The translations under genes were made by a program, and so were the position numbers. The notes beneath the pieces are model-generated. The model did no database searches. It was not told the DNA's origin and was given only the letters and a program-made list of their open reading frames with translations. A stretch of 64,000 bases of DNA from Piscinibacterium candidicorallinum (GTDB taxonomy: Bacteria; Pseudomonadota; Gammaproteobacteria; Burkholderiales; Burkholderiaceae_C): NCBI RefSeq assembly GCF_047549485.1, contig NZ_CP180191.1, positions 1,116,001-1,180,000 of the forward strand, in the 5' to 3' direction. Below, in pieces: positions 52,382 through 60,824 of the stretch; position 1 is the first letter of the stretch, and each line of letters begins with the position of its first letter.

Positions 52382-52562
52382 AAGCCAATTTGCTATTTCA
52401 ACTAAAAGTTGAAAATCGACCTGATGAGGGCTCGTTATTTATCAGTTAATTGAAAACGCTCAGGCGCCGCAGTGCTGCTTGGGGCGGAACCCCCCAGCAC
52501 GCGGTGAACGCAGCTGCCGTGGCAAGGCCCGCAGCGATCCCCACGGGCCAGAGCGAAGCGCC

Positions 52563-53495
52563 TTACGCGGCGCGTGCGAGCGCGGTGGCTGGATCGCCGG
52601 CGAGCTCAACAGCCGGCGCAAGCGCCACCGCCTCGATCAAGCTGCGGCAGAGCTTTGCGCTGGTGTGCACAGAGTCATCCAGCGAGGGATTCAGCTCCAC
52701 CAGCTCGAAGCCCGCGCAGCCCGGGCGCTTGGCCAAGCCGCTGAGCGCGGCCAGCACATCCGCCGCAGGGATACCACCGGCTTCCGGCGAACCCACGCCG
52801 GGTGCATCGGCCGGGTCGATCGCGTCCAGATCCAGGGTCACGCCCCAGCCGGCAGTGCCGGCACAGACGCGTTCAAGCGCCTCGGCCATGCAGGCGGCGA
52901 TGCCGCGCTCAAGCACCTCGGGCATGTACATCACGCGCACGCCAAGGCGCTGCAGCAGGGCCTGCTCGCCCGGCTCATAGCTGCGGGCGCCGATCACGAC
53001 CACCTGTTCCGGTGCCAGCTTGCCGCGCCAGCCGAAGACATCCGTGAGCTGCGCATCGCCATGACCGAGCAGGGCGGCCAGGGGCATGCCGTGCGGCGCG
53101 CCGGATTCCGACGTGTCCGGCGTATGGCTGTCCAGATGGGCGTCAATCCAGATCAGGCCCAGCGCACCCTGCGGCTTCAGCGCCTGTGCGATGCCGCTCC
53201 AGGTGCCGATGGCGCAGGAATGATCGCCCCCCAGCACGACCGGGAAGCGATCTGCCGCCGTAGCGGCATGGCTGGCATCGGCCAGTTCCGGCGTGAAGCC
53301 CTGCACCACGGCGAGCTTGCCCGCCTCCAGCAGCTCATCATGGGCGGTGACGGTGGGGCCCCACTGTGCCGGCTGCCCGGCCGTGCGCAGGCGCGCCACC
53401 AAACCCATGGCCCGCAGACGCGCCGGGCCGAACTTGCAGCCCATCTGCTGCGCGCCTTCACCAATCTCGGCGCTGATGAACTCTACCGTCTTCAT
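52563..53495 (-). CDS. rocF: Arginase
   Basis: 310 residues, ureohydrolase family. It hydrolyses arginine to ornithine and urea with a two-Mn centre. Metal-ligand motifs are GGDHS (89-93), D118-A-H120-L-D122 and LDLDAIDPADAPG (221-233). The residues after the second motif are SH rather than the IN of many arginases, so substrate preference should be treated with some care. ATG 53495 is chosen over GTG 53498. It lies 6 bp downstream of the ornithine aminotransferase gene, which uses its product. Confidence 0.9.
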   Translation of the reverse strand: MKTVEFISAEIGEGAQQMGCKFGPARLRAMGLVARLRTAGQPAQWGPTVTAHDELLEAGKLAVVQGFTPELADASHAATAADRFPVVLGGDHSCAIGTWSGIAQALKPQGALGLIWIDAHLDSHTPDTSESGAPHGMPLAALLGHGDAQLTDVFGWRGKLAPEQVVVIGARSYEPGEQALLQRLGVRVMYMPEVLERGIAACMAEALERVCAGTAGWGVTLDLDAIDPADAPGVGSPEAGGIPAADVLAALSGLAKRPGCAGFELVELNPSLDDSVHTSAKLCRSLIEAVALAPAVELAGDPATALARAA

Positions 53496-53501
53496 CACCG
53501 T

Positions 53502-54758
53502 TCAGGCCGCCTTGGGCAGGCCACCCATGTCGTCGAGCAGCTGCAGGAAGCGGTCCACGGCCCATTCCAGCTCGCGCTCGCCAATGACCAGCGGCGGCGA
53601 CAGGCGCACGGTGTTGCGGTGCGTGTCCTTGGTGATGATGCCGATCTCGGCCAGACCTTCCACGAACTCGTGCGCATCCACCGAGGTGTGCAGCTGCACG
53701 CCCACCATCAGGCCGCGGCCGCGGATGTCGGTGATCATCGGATGCTTGGCTGCGGCCAGGCGCTCGCGCAGCAGCTTGCCCAGGCGCTCGGAGCGCTCCA
53801 CCAGACCTTCTTCCTGCATCACGCGCAGCGCCTCCAGGCCCACGCGCGCCGCCAGCGGGTAGCCGCCGAAGGTGCTGCCGTGGCTGCCCGGCACGAACAG
53901 GTCCATCACTTCCGCGGTGGAGACGAAGGCCGACACCGGAAGCAGACCGCCGCCCAGGGTCTTGCCCAGGCAGTAGGCATCGGGCAGCACGCCTTCATGC
54001 TCGCAGGCAAAGTTGCGGCCGGTGCGGCCCATGCCGGTCTGGATCTCGTCGGCAATCATCAGCACGCGCTCTTGCGTGCAGAGCTCGCGCAGGGCCTTGA
54101 GGAAGCCTGCGGGCGGCACCACCACGCCGCCTTCGCCCTGGATGGGCTCGAACAGTACGGCGGCGGTGTTGGGGGTGAGGGCGGCGCGTACGGCTTCGAT
54201 ATCACCGAAGGGCACGCTCTTGAAGCCCGGGGTCAGCGGGCCGAAGCCGGCCTTGTAGCTGGCGTGGCTGGAGAAGCTAATGACCGTGGTGGTGCGGCCG
54301 TGGAAGTTGTTGTCGAAGACGATGATTTCCTGCGCGCCGTCGGCCACGCCCTTGACCTTGTGCGCCCACTTGCGCGCGGCCTTCAGCGCCGTTTCGACGG
54401 CTTCGGCGCCGGTGTTCATCGGCAGGGCCTTGGGCAGGCCGGTCACGCGGGTGAGTTCGGCCAGGAAGGGGGCGAGCTGGTCCGAATGCATGGCGCGCGA
54501 GGTGATGGCCAGTTTGCGGGCCTGATCCACCAGGGCGCCAACCAGGCGCGGATGGCCGTGGCCGAAGCTCACGGCGGAGTAGGCGGCCATCATGTCCAGA
54601 TAGCGGCGGCCGGCGGTATCCCAGATGTAGGCGCCTTCGGCGCGCTCGGCCACGATGGGCAGGGGGGCGTAGTTCTGCGCGGCCACCTCGTGGTCCAGCG
54701 CGATCAGGGGATGTTGGGCGTCCGTAGACTCGATGTGGGTGCCGAGGCGGGCGTTCAT
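53502..54758 (-). CDS. rocD: Ornithine aminotransferase
   Basis: 418 residues, class III PLP aminotransferase. It moves the delta-amino group of ornithine to 2-oxoglutarate, giving glutamate semialdehyde. Conserved: IWDTAGRRYLDMMAAYSAVSFGHGHP, the PLP-region MNTGAEAVETALKAARKW, the Asp in MIADEIQTGMGRTG and the Schiff-base Lys in YCLGKTLGGG. ATG 54758 follows TTGGAG by 7 bases. With rocF downstream it forms an arginine-degradation unit, divergent from a LysR regulator. Confidence 0.95.
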   Translation of the reverse strand: MNARLGTHIESTDAQHPLIALDHEVAAQNYAPLPIVAERAEGAYIWDTAGRRYLDMMAAYSAVSFGHGHPRLVGALVDQARKLAITSRAMHSDQLAPFLAELTRVTGLPKALPMNTGAEAVETALKAARKWAHKVKGVADGAQEIIVFDNNFHGRTTTVISFSSHASYKAGFGPLTPGFKSVPFGDIEAVRAALTPNTAAVLFEPIQGEGGVVVPPAGFLKALRELCTQERVLMIADEIQTGMGRTGRNFACEHEGVLPDAYCLGKTLGGGLLPVSAFVSTAEVMDLFVPGSHGSTFGGYPLAARVGLEALRVMQEEGLVERSERLGKLLRERLAAAKHPMITDIRGRGLMVGVQLHTSVDAHEFVEGLAEIGIITKDTHRNTVRLSPPLVIGERELEWAVDRFLQLLDDMGGLPKAA

Positions 54759-54891
54759 GACTGACTCCAATTAGGCCAGGGACCCGGACGGCCACGCTGG
54801 CGGGCCTGCAGCGGCTGAATGGCGATGCAGGCTGGGGGTTGTCCCCATGGATCAGCACTCTATCGAGGCTGATTCATCGAATCCAGCGAAA

Positions 54892-54947
54892 TGTTTACAT
54901 TCAATTGATCGAAAATTAAGATAGATCGATCGTTTCAACCGTAAACA
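54892..54947. promoter_or_regulatory. Candidate operator between rocDF and the LysR gene
   Basis: TGTTTAC (54892-54898) and GTAAACA (54941-54947) form an inverted repeat across an AT-rich stretch with GATCGA repeats (54907-54932). The setting, between a LysR gene and its divergent neighbours, is where such regulators bind, but no single T-N11-A box is certain. Confidence 0.35.
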
Positions 54948-54963
54948 CCCCCAAGGGCTCGCC

Positions 54964-55869
54964 ATGCATCCCGGCACCAAGTACCTAGACACCTTTCTGG
55001 CCGCCTACGAGACCGGCAGCTTTGTACGCGCGGCAGAAAAACTCCATGTGACGCAGTCCACGGTGAGCTATCAGATCAAGCAGTTCGAGGCCTGGCTGGG
55101 CACGCCCCTGTTCGAGCGCACCGGCCGCCGCGTGCTGCCCAGCGCGCTGGCCGAGCAGCTCTATGCCGTCTGCGGCCGCTTCATGGGTGAACTGAATGCC
55201 CTGCGCGCCGGCGTGCAGGGCGGGCAGGCCGCAGCGCGGCCGGTGCTGCGCCTGGCCACCGGGTCGAGTTTCGGGCGCTACGTGCTCACGCCGCTGTTGG
55301 CCGGCGAGCGCTACCGGGAAGCGATGCTGGAGCTGCGCTTCGGCACGGATGAAGATGTGTGCGCCGCGGTCGCCAACGGCCAGGCCGACGCCGGCTTTGC
55401 CTACACCGTAGGCGCGAGCAATGCGCTCTCCTTCGATCTGGTCTACAGCTACCCGCTGGTGCTGATTGCGCCCTATGAGATGAAGCTCCCGAGGGCCTCA
55501 AAGGCGTCCGCCCCCTCGCGTGAGGACTGGAAGACCTGGGTGGAAGCCAGCAGCTTCATCACCTACGACGACTACGAAGAGACCTTCACCCGCTGGTTCG
55601 AGACCAACTTCGGCCTCATGCCGCGCCAGCTGCGCACGGCCGGCCACTGCACGGAAATCGAGGAAACCATCGCGCTGGTGGCCGCTGGCCGGGGCCTGTC
55701 CGTGGTGCCGCGCCACACGCTCGCCGCCGCCACCCGCGCCAAGACCGTGCGCGAGGTCGCGCTGCCCGGCAGCAAGGACACCATCGACACGGTGTTCTTC
55801 GTCAGCCGCACCGAGAGCTGGCACGACCCGGTGCTGGACCGGCTGATCGAGGATGTGCGGGCGGTGTAA
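54964..55869 (+). CDS. LysR-family transcriptional regulator
   Basis: 301 residues. The N-terminal winged helix-turn-helix (about 8-66) reads FLAAYETGSFVRAAEKLHVTQSTVSYQIKQFEAWLGTPLFERTGRR. The C-terminal effector-binding domain (about 92-295) has two Rossmann-like lobes. It is divergent from rocD-rocF with a 205-bp gap, so it probably controls arginine breakdown; the effector is unknown. It converges with a small minus-strand gene. Confidence 0.9.
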   Translation: MHPGTKYLDTFLAAYETGSFVRAAEKLHVTQSTVSYQIKQFEAWLGTPLFERTGRRVLPSALAEQLYAVCGRFMGELNALRAGVQGGQAAARPVLRLATGSSFGRYVLTPLLAGERYREAMLELRFGTDEDVCAAVANGQADAGFAYTVGASNALSFDLVYSYPLVLIAPYEMKLPRASKASAPSREDWKTWVEASSFITYDDYEETFTRWFETNFGLMPRQLRTAGHCTEIEETIALVAAGRGLSVVPRHTLAAATRAKTVREVALPGSKDTIDTVFFVSRTESWHDPVLDRLIEDVRAV

Positions 55870-55922
55870 GCGTCCGAAATGAATCAATCATTTTCGGACT
55901 GAGAATTGAGTAGACATGAAAG

Positions 55923-55962
55923 CCTGCTTTCCGCGCATCAGACAAGCGGAAAGTAGGTTTTT
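55923..55962 (+). terminator. Terminator made from an element end, after the LysR gene
   Basis: Stem CCTGCTTTCCGC/GCGGAAAGTAGG (55923-55934 with 55946-55957), one G-U pair, loop with GACAA, followed by TTTTT. The arms are the terminal core of the dispersed inverted-repeat family. A second inverted repeat, GTCCGAAA/TTTCGGAC, lies just upstream at 55872-55899. Confidence 0.7.
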
Positions 55963-56000
55963 CGAGTCAAGTATTAAATTATTTTCGGACTAAAATACTG

Positions 56001-56312
56001 TTACATGTCCATGCTCGTCCGACGCTTGAATGCTGACACCCATAGCTCAGTGCGCTGATTCACACGACCTGCGCGAATCTGTGCTTCCCCTAGGTGAATG
56101 AGAGCAGCCTCGATGGCGCGACGGCTCGCGGCCCCAGCTTGCACGCCAGCCTGGTCGGCGATCGATCCAGCCCCACCCCAGAGTGTGTTGGACACCAAGA
56201 ATTGATCGACCTCGTCGTCAGAATCCAGTAACGCCGTTTCGATCCGGTGTGCAAGTTCAGCTTCCCCGGCTGCGCGCATCGCTTGACCCAAGTCTCGAAG
56301 AAGGTCTCGCAC
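56001..56312 (-). CDS. Conserved hypothetical protein, 103 residues
   Basis: A small soluble protein with a helical N-terminus (RDLLRDLGQAMRAAGEAELAHRIETALL) and a distinctive middle stretch FLVSNTLWGGAGSIADQAG, ending in basic WVSAFKRRT. I have seen similar proteins scattered in proteobacteria but know no function. The start is GTG 56312 behind GGGGCGA. It lies 19 bp downstream of panC on the same strand, so it may be the last gene of that unit. Confidence 0.6.
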   Translation of the reverse strand: MRDLLRDLGQAMRAAGEAELAHRIETALLDSDDEVDQFLVSNTLWGGAGSIADQAGVQAGAASRRAIEAALIHLGEAQIRAGRVNQRTELWVSAFKRRTSMDM

Positions 56313-56331
56313 GGTCGCCCCTTTGGGGTAC

Positions 56332-57171
56332 TCAGATTTCGAGGTTGTCGATCAGCCGGGTCGCGCCCAGCTTGGCGGCGGCCAGTACCACCAGCGGCTC
56401 GCCGGCCGCCAGTTCGTCCGGCGTCGGCGCGCGCAGGTTGCTGCGCTTGCGGATGGCGATGTAGTCAGGCTTCCAGCCGCGGTCCTTCAGCGCGCCGGTG
56501 GCGGCGGCTTCGACGGCGGCCAGATCGCGCGCGCCGTCCTTGACCTGCTTTTGCACGGCCTGCAGCTGGGCATAAAGCGCCGGCGCCTCGGCACGCTCGT
56601 CGCTGCTCAGGTAGCCGTTGCGCGAGGACAGGGCCAGGCCGTCGTCGGCGCGCACGGTCTCGTGGGCGATGATCTCGATGGGCAGCTGGAACTGCTGGCA
56701 CATGCGCCGCACGATCATCAGCTGCTGGTAGTCCTTCTTGCCGAACACCGCCACGCGCGGCTGCACGCAGGCGAAGAGCTTGAGCACCACCGTGGTCACG
56801 CCGATGAAGAAGCCGGGGCGGAACTCGCCTTCCAGGATGTCGGCCAGATCATGCGGGGGGCTGACGCGGTACTCCTGCGGCTCGGGGTACATCTCCTTTT
56901 CGAGCGGCGCGAAGCAGCAGTACACGCCTGCGCCCTGCAGCTTCTCGGCATCGGCCTGCAGGGTGCGCGGGTACTTGTCGAAGTCCTCGTTCGGGCCGAA
57001 CTGCAGTCGGTTCACAAACACGCTGGCCACCACCGGGTCGCCATGCAGTGCGGCGGAGCGCATGAGCTGCAGGTGGCCTTCGTGCAGGTTGCCCATCGTG
57101 GGCACGAAGGCGACCTTGTCGCGCCCGCGCATCTGGTCGCGCAATTCCTGGATGGTGTGAACGAGCTTCAT
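56332..57171 (-). CDS. panC: Pantothenate synthetase
   Basis: 279 residues. It joins pantoate and beta-alanine using ATP. Conserved: FVPTMGNLHEGHLQLM with the HxGH signature, VVASVFVNRLQFGPNEDFDKYPR, FGKKDYQQLMIVRRM with the KMSKS-like region, and LALSSRNGYLS. A panB gene is not adjacent. It lies 47 bp downstream of the deoxynucleoside kinase gene. Confidence 0.97.
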   Translation of the reverse strand: MKLVHTIQELRDQMRGRDKVAFVPTMGNLHEGHLQLMRSAALHGDPVVASVFVNRLQFGPNEDFDKYPRTLQADAEKLQGAGVYCCFAPLEKEMYPEPQEYRVSPPHDLADILEGEFRPGFFIGVTTVVLKLFACVQPRVAVFGKKDYQQLMIVRRMCQQFQLPIEIIAHETVRADDGLALSSRNGYLSSDERAEAPALYAQLQAVQKQVKDGARDLAAVEAAATGALKDRGWKPDYIAIRKRSNLRAPTPDELAAGEPLVVLAAAKLGATRLIDNLEI

Positions 57172-57218
57172 GGGCGGGCGAGAGACTGTTTTTGCCAGCC
57201 GCCCGGATGGCCAGGCGA

Positions 57219-57857
57219 TCAGGCGATGTTGAAGAACTCGCGGCGCGAGCGCATTGCGGCAATGCGCTCAAGCAGCAGGTCGAAGTCGCTCTCGCGATCC
57301 ACCGGGTTCAGCGCCTCGGTGTTGACGATCAGCAAGGGCGCCGCATCATAGTCGTAGAAGGCGCGCGAATAGCTCTCTGCAAGCCGTTCGAGGTACTCCT
57401 CTGAAATGCCCTGTTCCATGGCAATGCCGCGGCGCTTGATGCGCTCGAACAGCACGGGTGTGGGGGCCTGCAGCAGGATGACGAGATCGGGCTGCGGCGC
57501 CTGGGGCTGCACGTGATCGAAGATGTTGCGATACAGGGCGTACTCGTCGTCCGAGAGCGTCAGGCGCGCAAACAACGGGTCCTTGTCGAGCAGAAAGTCA
57601 CAGACCACGTGGCGCTCGAAGAAGTCGAACTGCGTCAGGCCGCGCAGCTGCTCCACACGCTGGAACAGGAAGAACAGCTGCGTGGCCAGCGCATGGCGGC
57701 TGCCCTCGCGGTAGAACTTCTCCAGGAATGGGTTTTCCTGGGGCGCCTCGAGCAGCAGCTCGCCATTCAGGCGTTCGGCCAGCCGGCGCGCGAAGGAGGT
57801 CTTGCCCACGCCGATGGGGCCTTCAACAACGATGTGGCGGTAGCGGTCGAGGCTCAT
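57219..57857 (-). CDS. Deoxynucleoside kinase
   Basis: 212 residues. P-loop EGPIGVGKTS (12-21), then a Tyr/Arg-rich region and ERHVVCDFLLDKDPLFARL with the DFL...D pattern of the deoxyadenosine/deoxyguanosine kinase family. LID-like Arg residues sit in FERIKRRGIAMEQ. It phosphorylates a purine deoxynucleoside for salvage; which one cannot be told. The order folK-kinase-pan is standard for betaproteobacteria. Confidence 0.88.
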   Translation of the reverse strand: MSLDRYRHIVVEGPIGVGKTSFARRLAERLNGELLLEAPQENPFLEKFYREGSRHALATQLFFLFQRVEQLRGLTQFDFFERHVVCDFLLDKDPLFARLTLSDDEYALYRNIFDHVQPQAPQPDLVILLQAPTPVLFERIKRRGIAMEQGISEEYLERLAESYSRAFYDYDAAPLLIVNTEALNPVDRESDFDLLLERIAAMRSRREFFNIA

Positions 57858-57872
57858 CGATGCAGATCAGGT

Positions 57873-58244
57873 TCAAAGACTCGAACGGAACATGAAGTAG
57901 ACGGCGCCCACCATGCACAGCGCCGCCCAGACGTAGTCCAGCTTGAACGGCTCCTTCATGTAGAACACGGCAAAGGGCACGAAGATCGACAGGGTAATCA
58001 CTTCCTGGATGATCTTCAGCTGTCCGAGCGAGAGCACGGTGTAGCCAATACGGTTGGCCGGCACCTGCAGCAGGTACTCGAACAGCGCAATGCCCCAGCT
58101 GATGAGTGCCGCGATCCACCAGGGCCGGTCGTTCAGGTTCTTAAGGTGCGCGTACCAGGCAAAGGTCATGAACACGTTGGACAGCACCAGCAGCCCGACG
58201 GTCTGCCCGATTACCGGCCACTGGCTCAGATTGGACGGGTTCAT
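57873..58244 (-). CDS. DUF486 (DMT-like) small membrane protein
   Basis: 123 residues with four membrane helices, as in the DUF486 family related to small drug/metabolite transporters: GLLVLSNVFMTFAWYAHLKNL, LISWGIALFEYLLQVPANRIGY, LKIIQEVITLSIFVPFAV. Function unknown. The ATG overlaps the folK stop (ATGA), so it is translated with folK, and it separates folK from the kinase gene. Confidence 0.85.
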   Translation of the reverse strand: MNPSNLSQWPVIGQTVGLLVLSNVFMTFAWYAHLKNLNDRPWWIAALISWGIALFEYLLQVPANRIGYTVLSLGQLKIIQEVITLSIFVPFAVFYMKEPFKLDYVWAALCMVGAVYFMFRSSL

Positions 58245-58726
58245 CGCACATGCACCTCCTGCGTGGCCACGGCGGGCAGCAAATCCCTGACCGGACCGCG
58301 CCCGGGAATCACGGCGTCGGGCCAGACCTCGGCGAGGGGGCGCAGCACGAAGGCGCGCTCATGCATGCGCGGGTGCGGCACAGTGAGATGGGCGGTGTCG
58401 ACGCGCTGGCTGCCGTAGAGCAGCAGGTCCAGATCAATCAGCCGCGGTGCGTTGCGCTCCCCGCGGACGCGGCCCAGGCCGTGCTCCACCTCATTGAGCA
58501 CGGCCAGCACGGCGTGCGGGGGCAGCAGGGTGTCCAGCACCTGCACGGCATTCACGTACCAGGGCGGCGGTGCATCCACGGGGGCGCTGGCGTAGAGGGA
58601 CGAAAACGCCACCTCTCGCAGATCCGGGTGCCGGGCCAGCAGAGCGCGCGCCGCATTGAGTTGCGCCTCGGAGTCGCCCAGATTGGCACCCAAACCGATG
58701 GCAATGCGGACTGGCTGATCAGTCAC
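58241..58726 (-). CDS. folK: HPPK: hydroxymethyldihydropterin pyrophosphokinase
   Basis: 161 residues. It transfers pyrophosphate from ATP to the pterin in folate synthesis. Conserved: IGLGANLGDSEAQL, YASAPVDAPPPWYVNAV, and the signature RNAPRLIDLDLLLYG with HPRMHERAFVLRPLAE. The start is GTG 58726, giving VTDQPVRIAIG; a much longer frame upstream overlaps pcnB and is not coding here. It lies 19 bp after pcnB. Confidence 0.95.
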   Translation of the reverse strand: MTDQPVRIAIGLGANLGDSEAQLNAARALLARHPDLREVAFSSLYASAPVDAPPPWYVNAVQVLDTLLPPHAVLAVLNEVEHGLGRVRGERNAPRLIDLDLLLYGSQRVDTAHLTVPHPRMHERAFVLRPLAEVWPDAVIPGRGPVRDLLPAVATQEVHVR

Positions 58727-58745
58727 AGCGCAGGCGGACGGGCGC

Positions 58746-60140
58746 TCAGTGGGTGGCAGCGTCAGCGGGCGCGGTGCCTGCGCCACCGCTGCTGGAATCG
58801 CCACCGGAGCCACCGCCCGGCTTGCGGCGGCGGCGCTTCTTGGCCGGGCCGCCTTCCTTGCGCGCAGGCGCGAGCGAGTCGACCAGACTGTGGCGCACAT
58901 CGGCGTCGCCCGCTGCGAACTCGGCCCACCAGGTGCCGAGCTCAGCCTCGGCCTCGCCGCTTTCTGCACGCAGCAGGAAGAAGTCGAACGCGGCGCGAAA
59001 GCGCGGGTGCTCGGCGAACTTGATGCTCTGCTTGCTGCGGCGCTCAAAGCGCGGCTGCATGTTCCAGATCTCGCGCATGTCGGCCGTGTAGCGGCGCGGA
59101 ATGGCGAGACTGTCGCACTGCTGATCGAGCACGTCGTTCATGGCCAGATTGAGCGCCGGGTAGGCGTGCTCGCCCTGCGCCTCGTAGGCGCGGGCCTTGA
59201 CCAGCACCTGATGCCAGAGCAGGGCGGCGAACAGGAAGCTCGGGGTCACCGGGCGGCCGCGGCGCACGCGGTCGTCGGTGTTGGCCAGCGCGGCAAACAC
59301 AAAGCGCTCGCCCATGGGGTCATCGAGCACCACGTCCAGCAGCGGCAGCAAGCCGGCATGCAGACCCTCGGCGCGCAGGCGCTTGAGTGTGGGCACGGCG
59401 TGGCCGGAGAGCAGCAGCTTCTGGATCTCGTCGAACAGGCGCGCCGGGGGTACGTTGAGGATCAGGTCGGACAGCGGGCCGATGGCCTCTGCTGTCTTTT
59501 TCTCCAGCGCAAACTGCAGCTTGGCGGCAAAGCGCACGGCGCGCAGCATGCGCACCGGGTCTTCGCGGTAGCGGGTCTCAGGGTCGCCGATCAGGCGCAG
59601 GGTCTTGGCCTGCACGTCCTTCAGGCCGCCCACGTAGTCGTGCACGGTCTGGGTCTGCGGGTCGTAGTACAGGGCATTGACGGTGAAGTCGCGCCGGATG
59701 GCGTCGGACTCCATGTCGCCGAAGGTGTTGTCGGTCAGTACGCGGCCGTGTTCGTCCTTGGGTGCGGCTTCGTCGCTCGCGCCGCGAAAGGTCGTGACCT
59801 CGATGGTCTCGCGGCCCATCATCACATGCACGATGCGAAAGCGCCGGCCGATGATGCGGCTGCGCCGGAACAGACGCTCGGTCTGCTCGGGCGTGGCATC
59901 CGTGGCGACGTCAAAGTCCTTGGGCGCAATGCCCAGCAGCAGGTCGCGCACGGCGCCGCCGACCACGAAGGCTTTGAAGCCTGCTTCCTGAAGCACTTGA
60001 GTCACGCGCACCGCGTGATGCGAGACGAGATCAGGCTTGATGCCGAGCTCTGCGCTGCTGGAGATCTTGAGCGCGGGCTTGCGGGTGCGGGTTTTGCGGC
60101 CGAAGACCTGCTCGACCTTTTCAATGAATTTCTTGATCAT
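58746..60140 (-). CDS. pcnB: Poly(A) polymerase I
   Basis: 464 residues. Class II nucleotidyltransferase that adds poly(A) tails to RNA and promotes decay. Conserved: GGAVRDLLLGIAPKDFDVATDATPEQ with catalytic Asp residues, and RRSRIIGRRFRIVHVMMG, which separates PcnB from CCA-adding enzymes. The C-terminal 50 residues are disordered, basic, then Gly/Ser-rich (KKRRRRKPGGG). ATG 60140 is chosen because MIKKFIEKV is the common start; it overlaps the upstream HAD gene by 20 bp. Confidence 0.94.
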   Translation of the reverse strand: MIKKFIEKVEQVFGRKTRTRKPALKISSSAELGIKPDLVSHHAVRVTQVLQEAGFKAFVVGGAVRDLLLGIAPKDFDVATDATPEQTERLFRRSRIIGRRFRIVHVMMGRETIEVTTFRGASDEAAPKDEHGRVLTDNTFGDMESDAIRRDFTVNALYYDPQTQTVHDYVGGLKDVQAKTLRLIGDPETRYREDPVRMLRAVRFAAKLQFALEKKTAEAIGPLSDLILNVPPARLFDEIQKLLLSGHAVPTLKRLRAEGLHAGLLPLLDVVLDDPMGERFVFAALANTDDRVRRGRPVTPSFLFAALLWHQVLVKARAYEAQGEHAYPALNLAMNDVLDQQCDSLAIPRRYTADMREIWNMQPRFERRSKQSIKFAEHPRFRAAFDFFLLRAESGEAEAELGTWWAEFAAGDADVRHSLVDSLAPARKEGGPAKKRRRRKPGGGSGGDSSSGGAGTAPADAATH

Positions 60141-60807
60141 CAAACAGCCTGACGATTGTCCATCCCCGCTCACGCGCCACCGCTTCCAGGGCGGGCGACG
60201 GGTTCGTCGCCACCGGGTCGGTCACGCGTTCGAGCAGCGGCACATCGTTGATCGAATCGCTGTAGAAGTGGCTGCGCGCAAAGTGTTCCAGCGCCAGCCC
60301 CTCTTGGGCGAGCCATTGTTGCACACGGGTGATCTTGCCTTCCTTGAAGCTGGGCGTGCCCACCCAGCGGCCGGTGAAGCCGCGCTCGTAAGCCAGTTCG
60401 GGCTCGGTGGCAATCAGCACCTCAAAGCCGAAGGCCCGCGCAATCGGCGCTGTCACGAAGGAGTTGGTCGCCGTGACCAGCGCCAGCCGGTCACCGGCAG
60501 CGCGGTGCTGCTCCACCAGCGCGCGGGCCTGGGGCTTGATGGCGGGCAGGATCACGGCCTGCATGTACTCGCCATGCCAGGCGTCCAGCACCTCGCGCGG
60601 CTTGCGGGCCAGCAGGCCGATCAGGAAGGCGAGGGACTCGTTCGGGTCCAGCCGGCCGGCGTGGTAATCGGCCATGAGCTTGTCGTTCATGGCGTGCAGG
60701 GCGGCCTGCTCGTCGGCGGGGCAGCGTTCGATGAAGAACTGCGTCCAGCGGTAGTCCGAGTCCAGCGGGATCAGGGTGTGGTCGAGGTCGAAGAGGGCGA
60801 GGTTCAT
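60121..60807 (-). CDS. HAD-family hydrolase, subfamily IB (SerB-like)
   Basis: 228 residues. Motif I is LFDLDHTLIPLDSD with the nucleophile D7, motif II LVTATNSF, and motifs III/IV the Lys in FKEGKI and YSDSINDVPLLE. The subfamily includes phosphoserine phosphatase, but this clade is a separate HAD-IB group often found between hda and pcnB in betaproteobacteria. Substrate unproven. Confidence 0.9.
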   Translation of the reverse strand: MNLALFDLDHTLIPLDSDYRWTQFFIERCPADEQAALHAMNDKLMADYHAGRLDPNESLAFLIGLLARKPREVLDAWHGEYMQAVILPAIKPQARALVEQHRAAGDRLALVTATNSFVTAPIARAFGFEVLIATEPELAYERGFTGRWVGTPSFKEGKITRVQQWLAQEGLALEHFARSHFYSDSINDVPLLERVTDPVATNPSPALEAVARERGWTIVRLFDDQEIH

Positions 60808-60824
60808 TCTTGGTCGATGAGGCG

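Larger units (their letters stand above)
52216..52562. other. Intergenic region between gene E and rocF
   Basis: 347 bp. It contains the terminator at 52268-52306, a partial dispersed element at 52335-52381 and an AT-rich stretch at 52385-52455 (GCTATTTCAACTAAAAGTTGAAAATC, with a TTTCAAC/GTTGAAA inverted repeat). No gene is supported. Confidence 0.5.

Noticed and set aside
58749..60152. 467-codon plus-strand frame opposite pcnB
   Set aside because: pcnB on the minus strand has clear catalytic motifs; the plus frame is a shadow.
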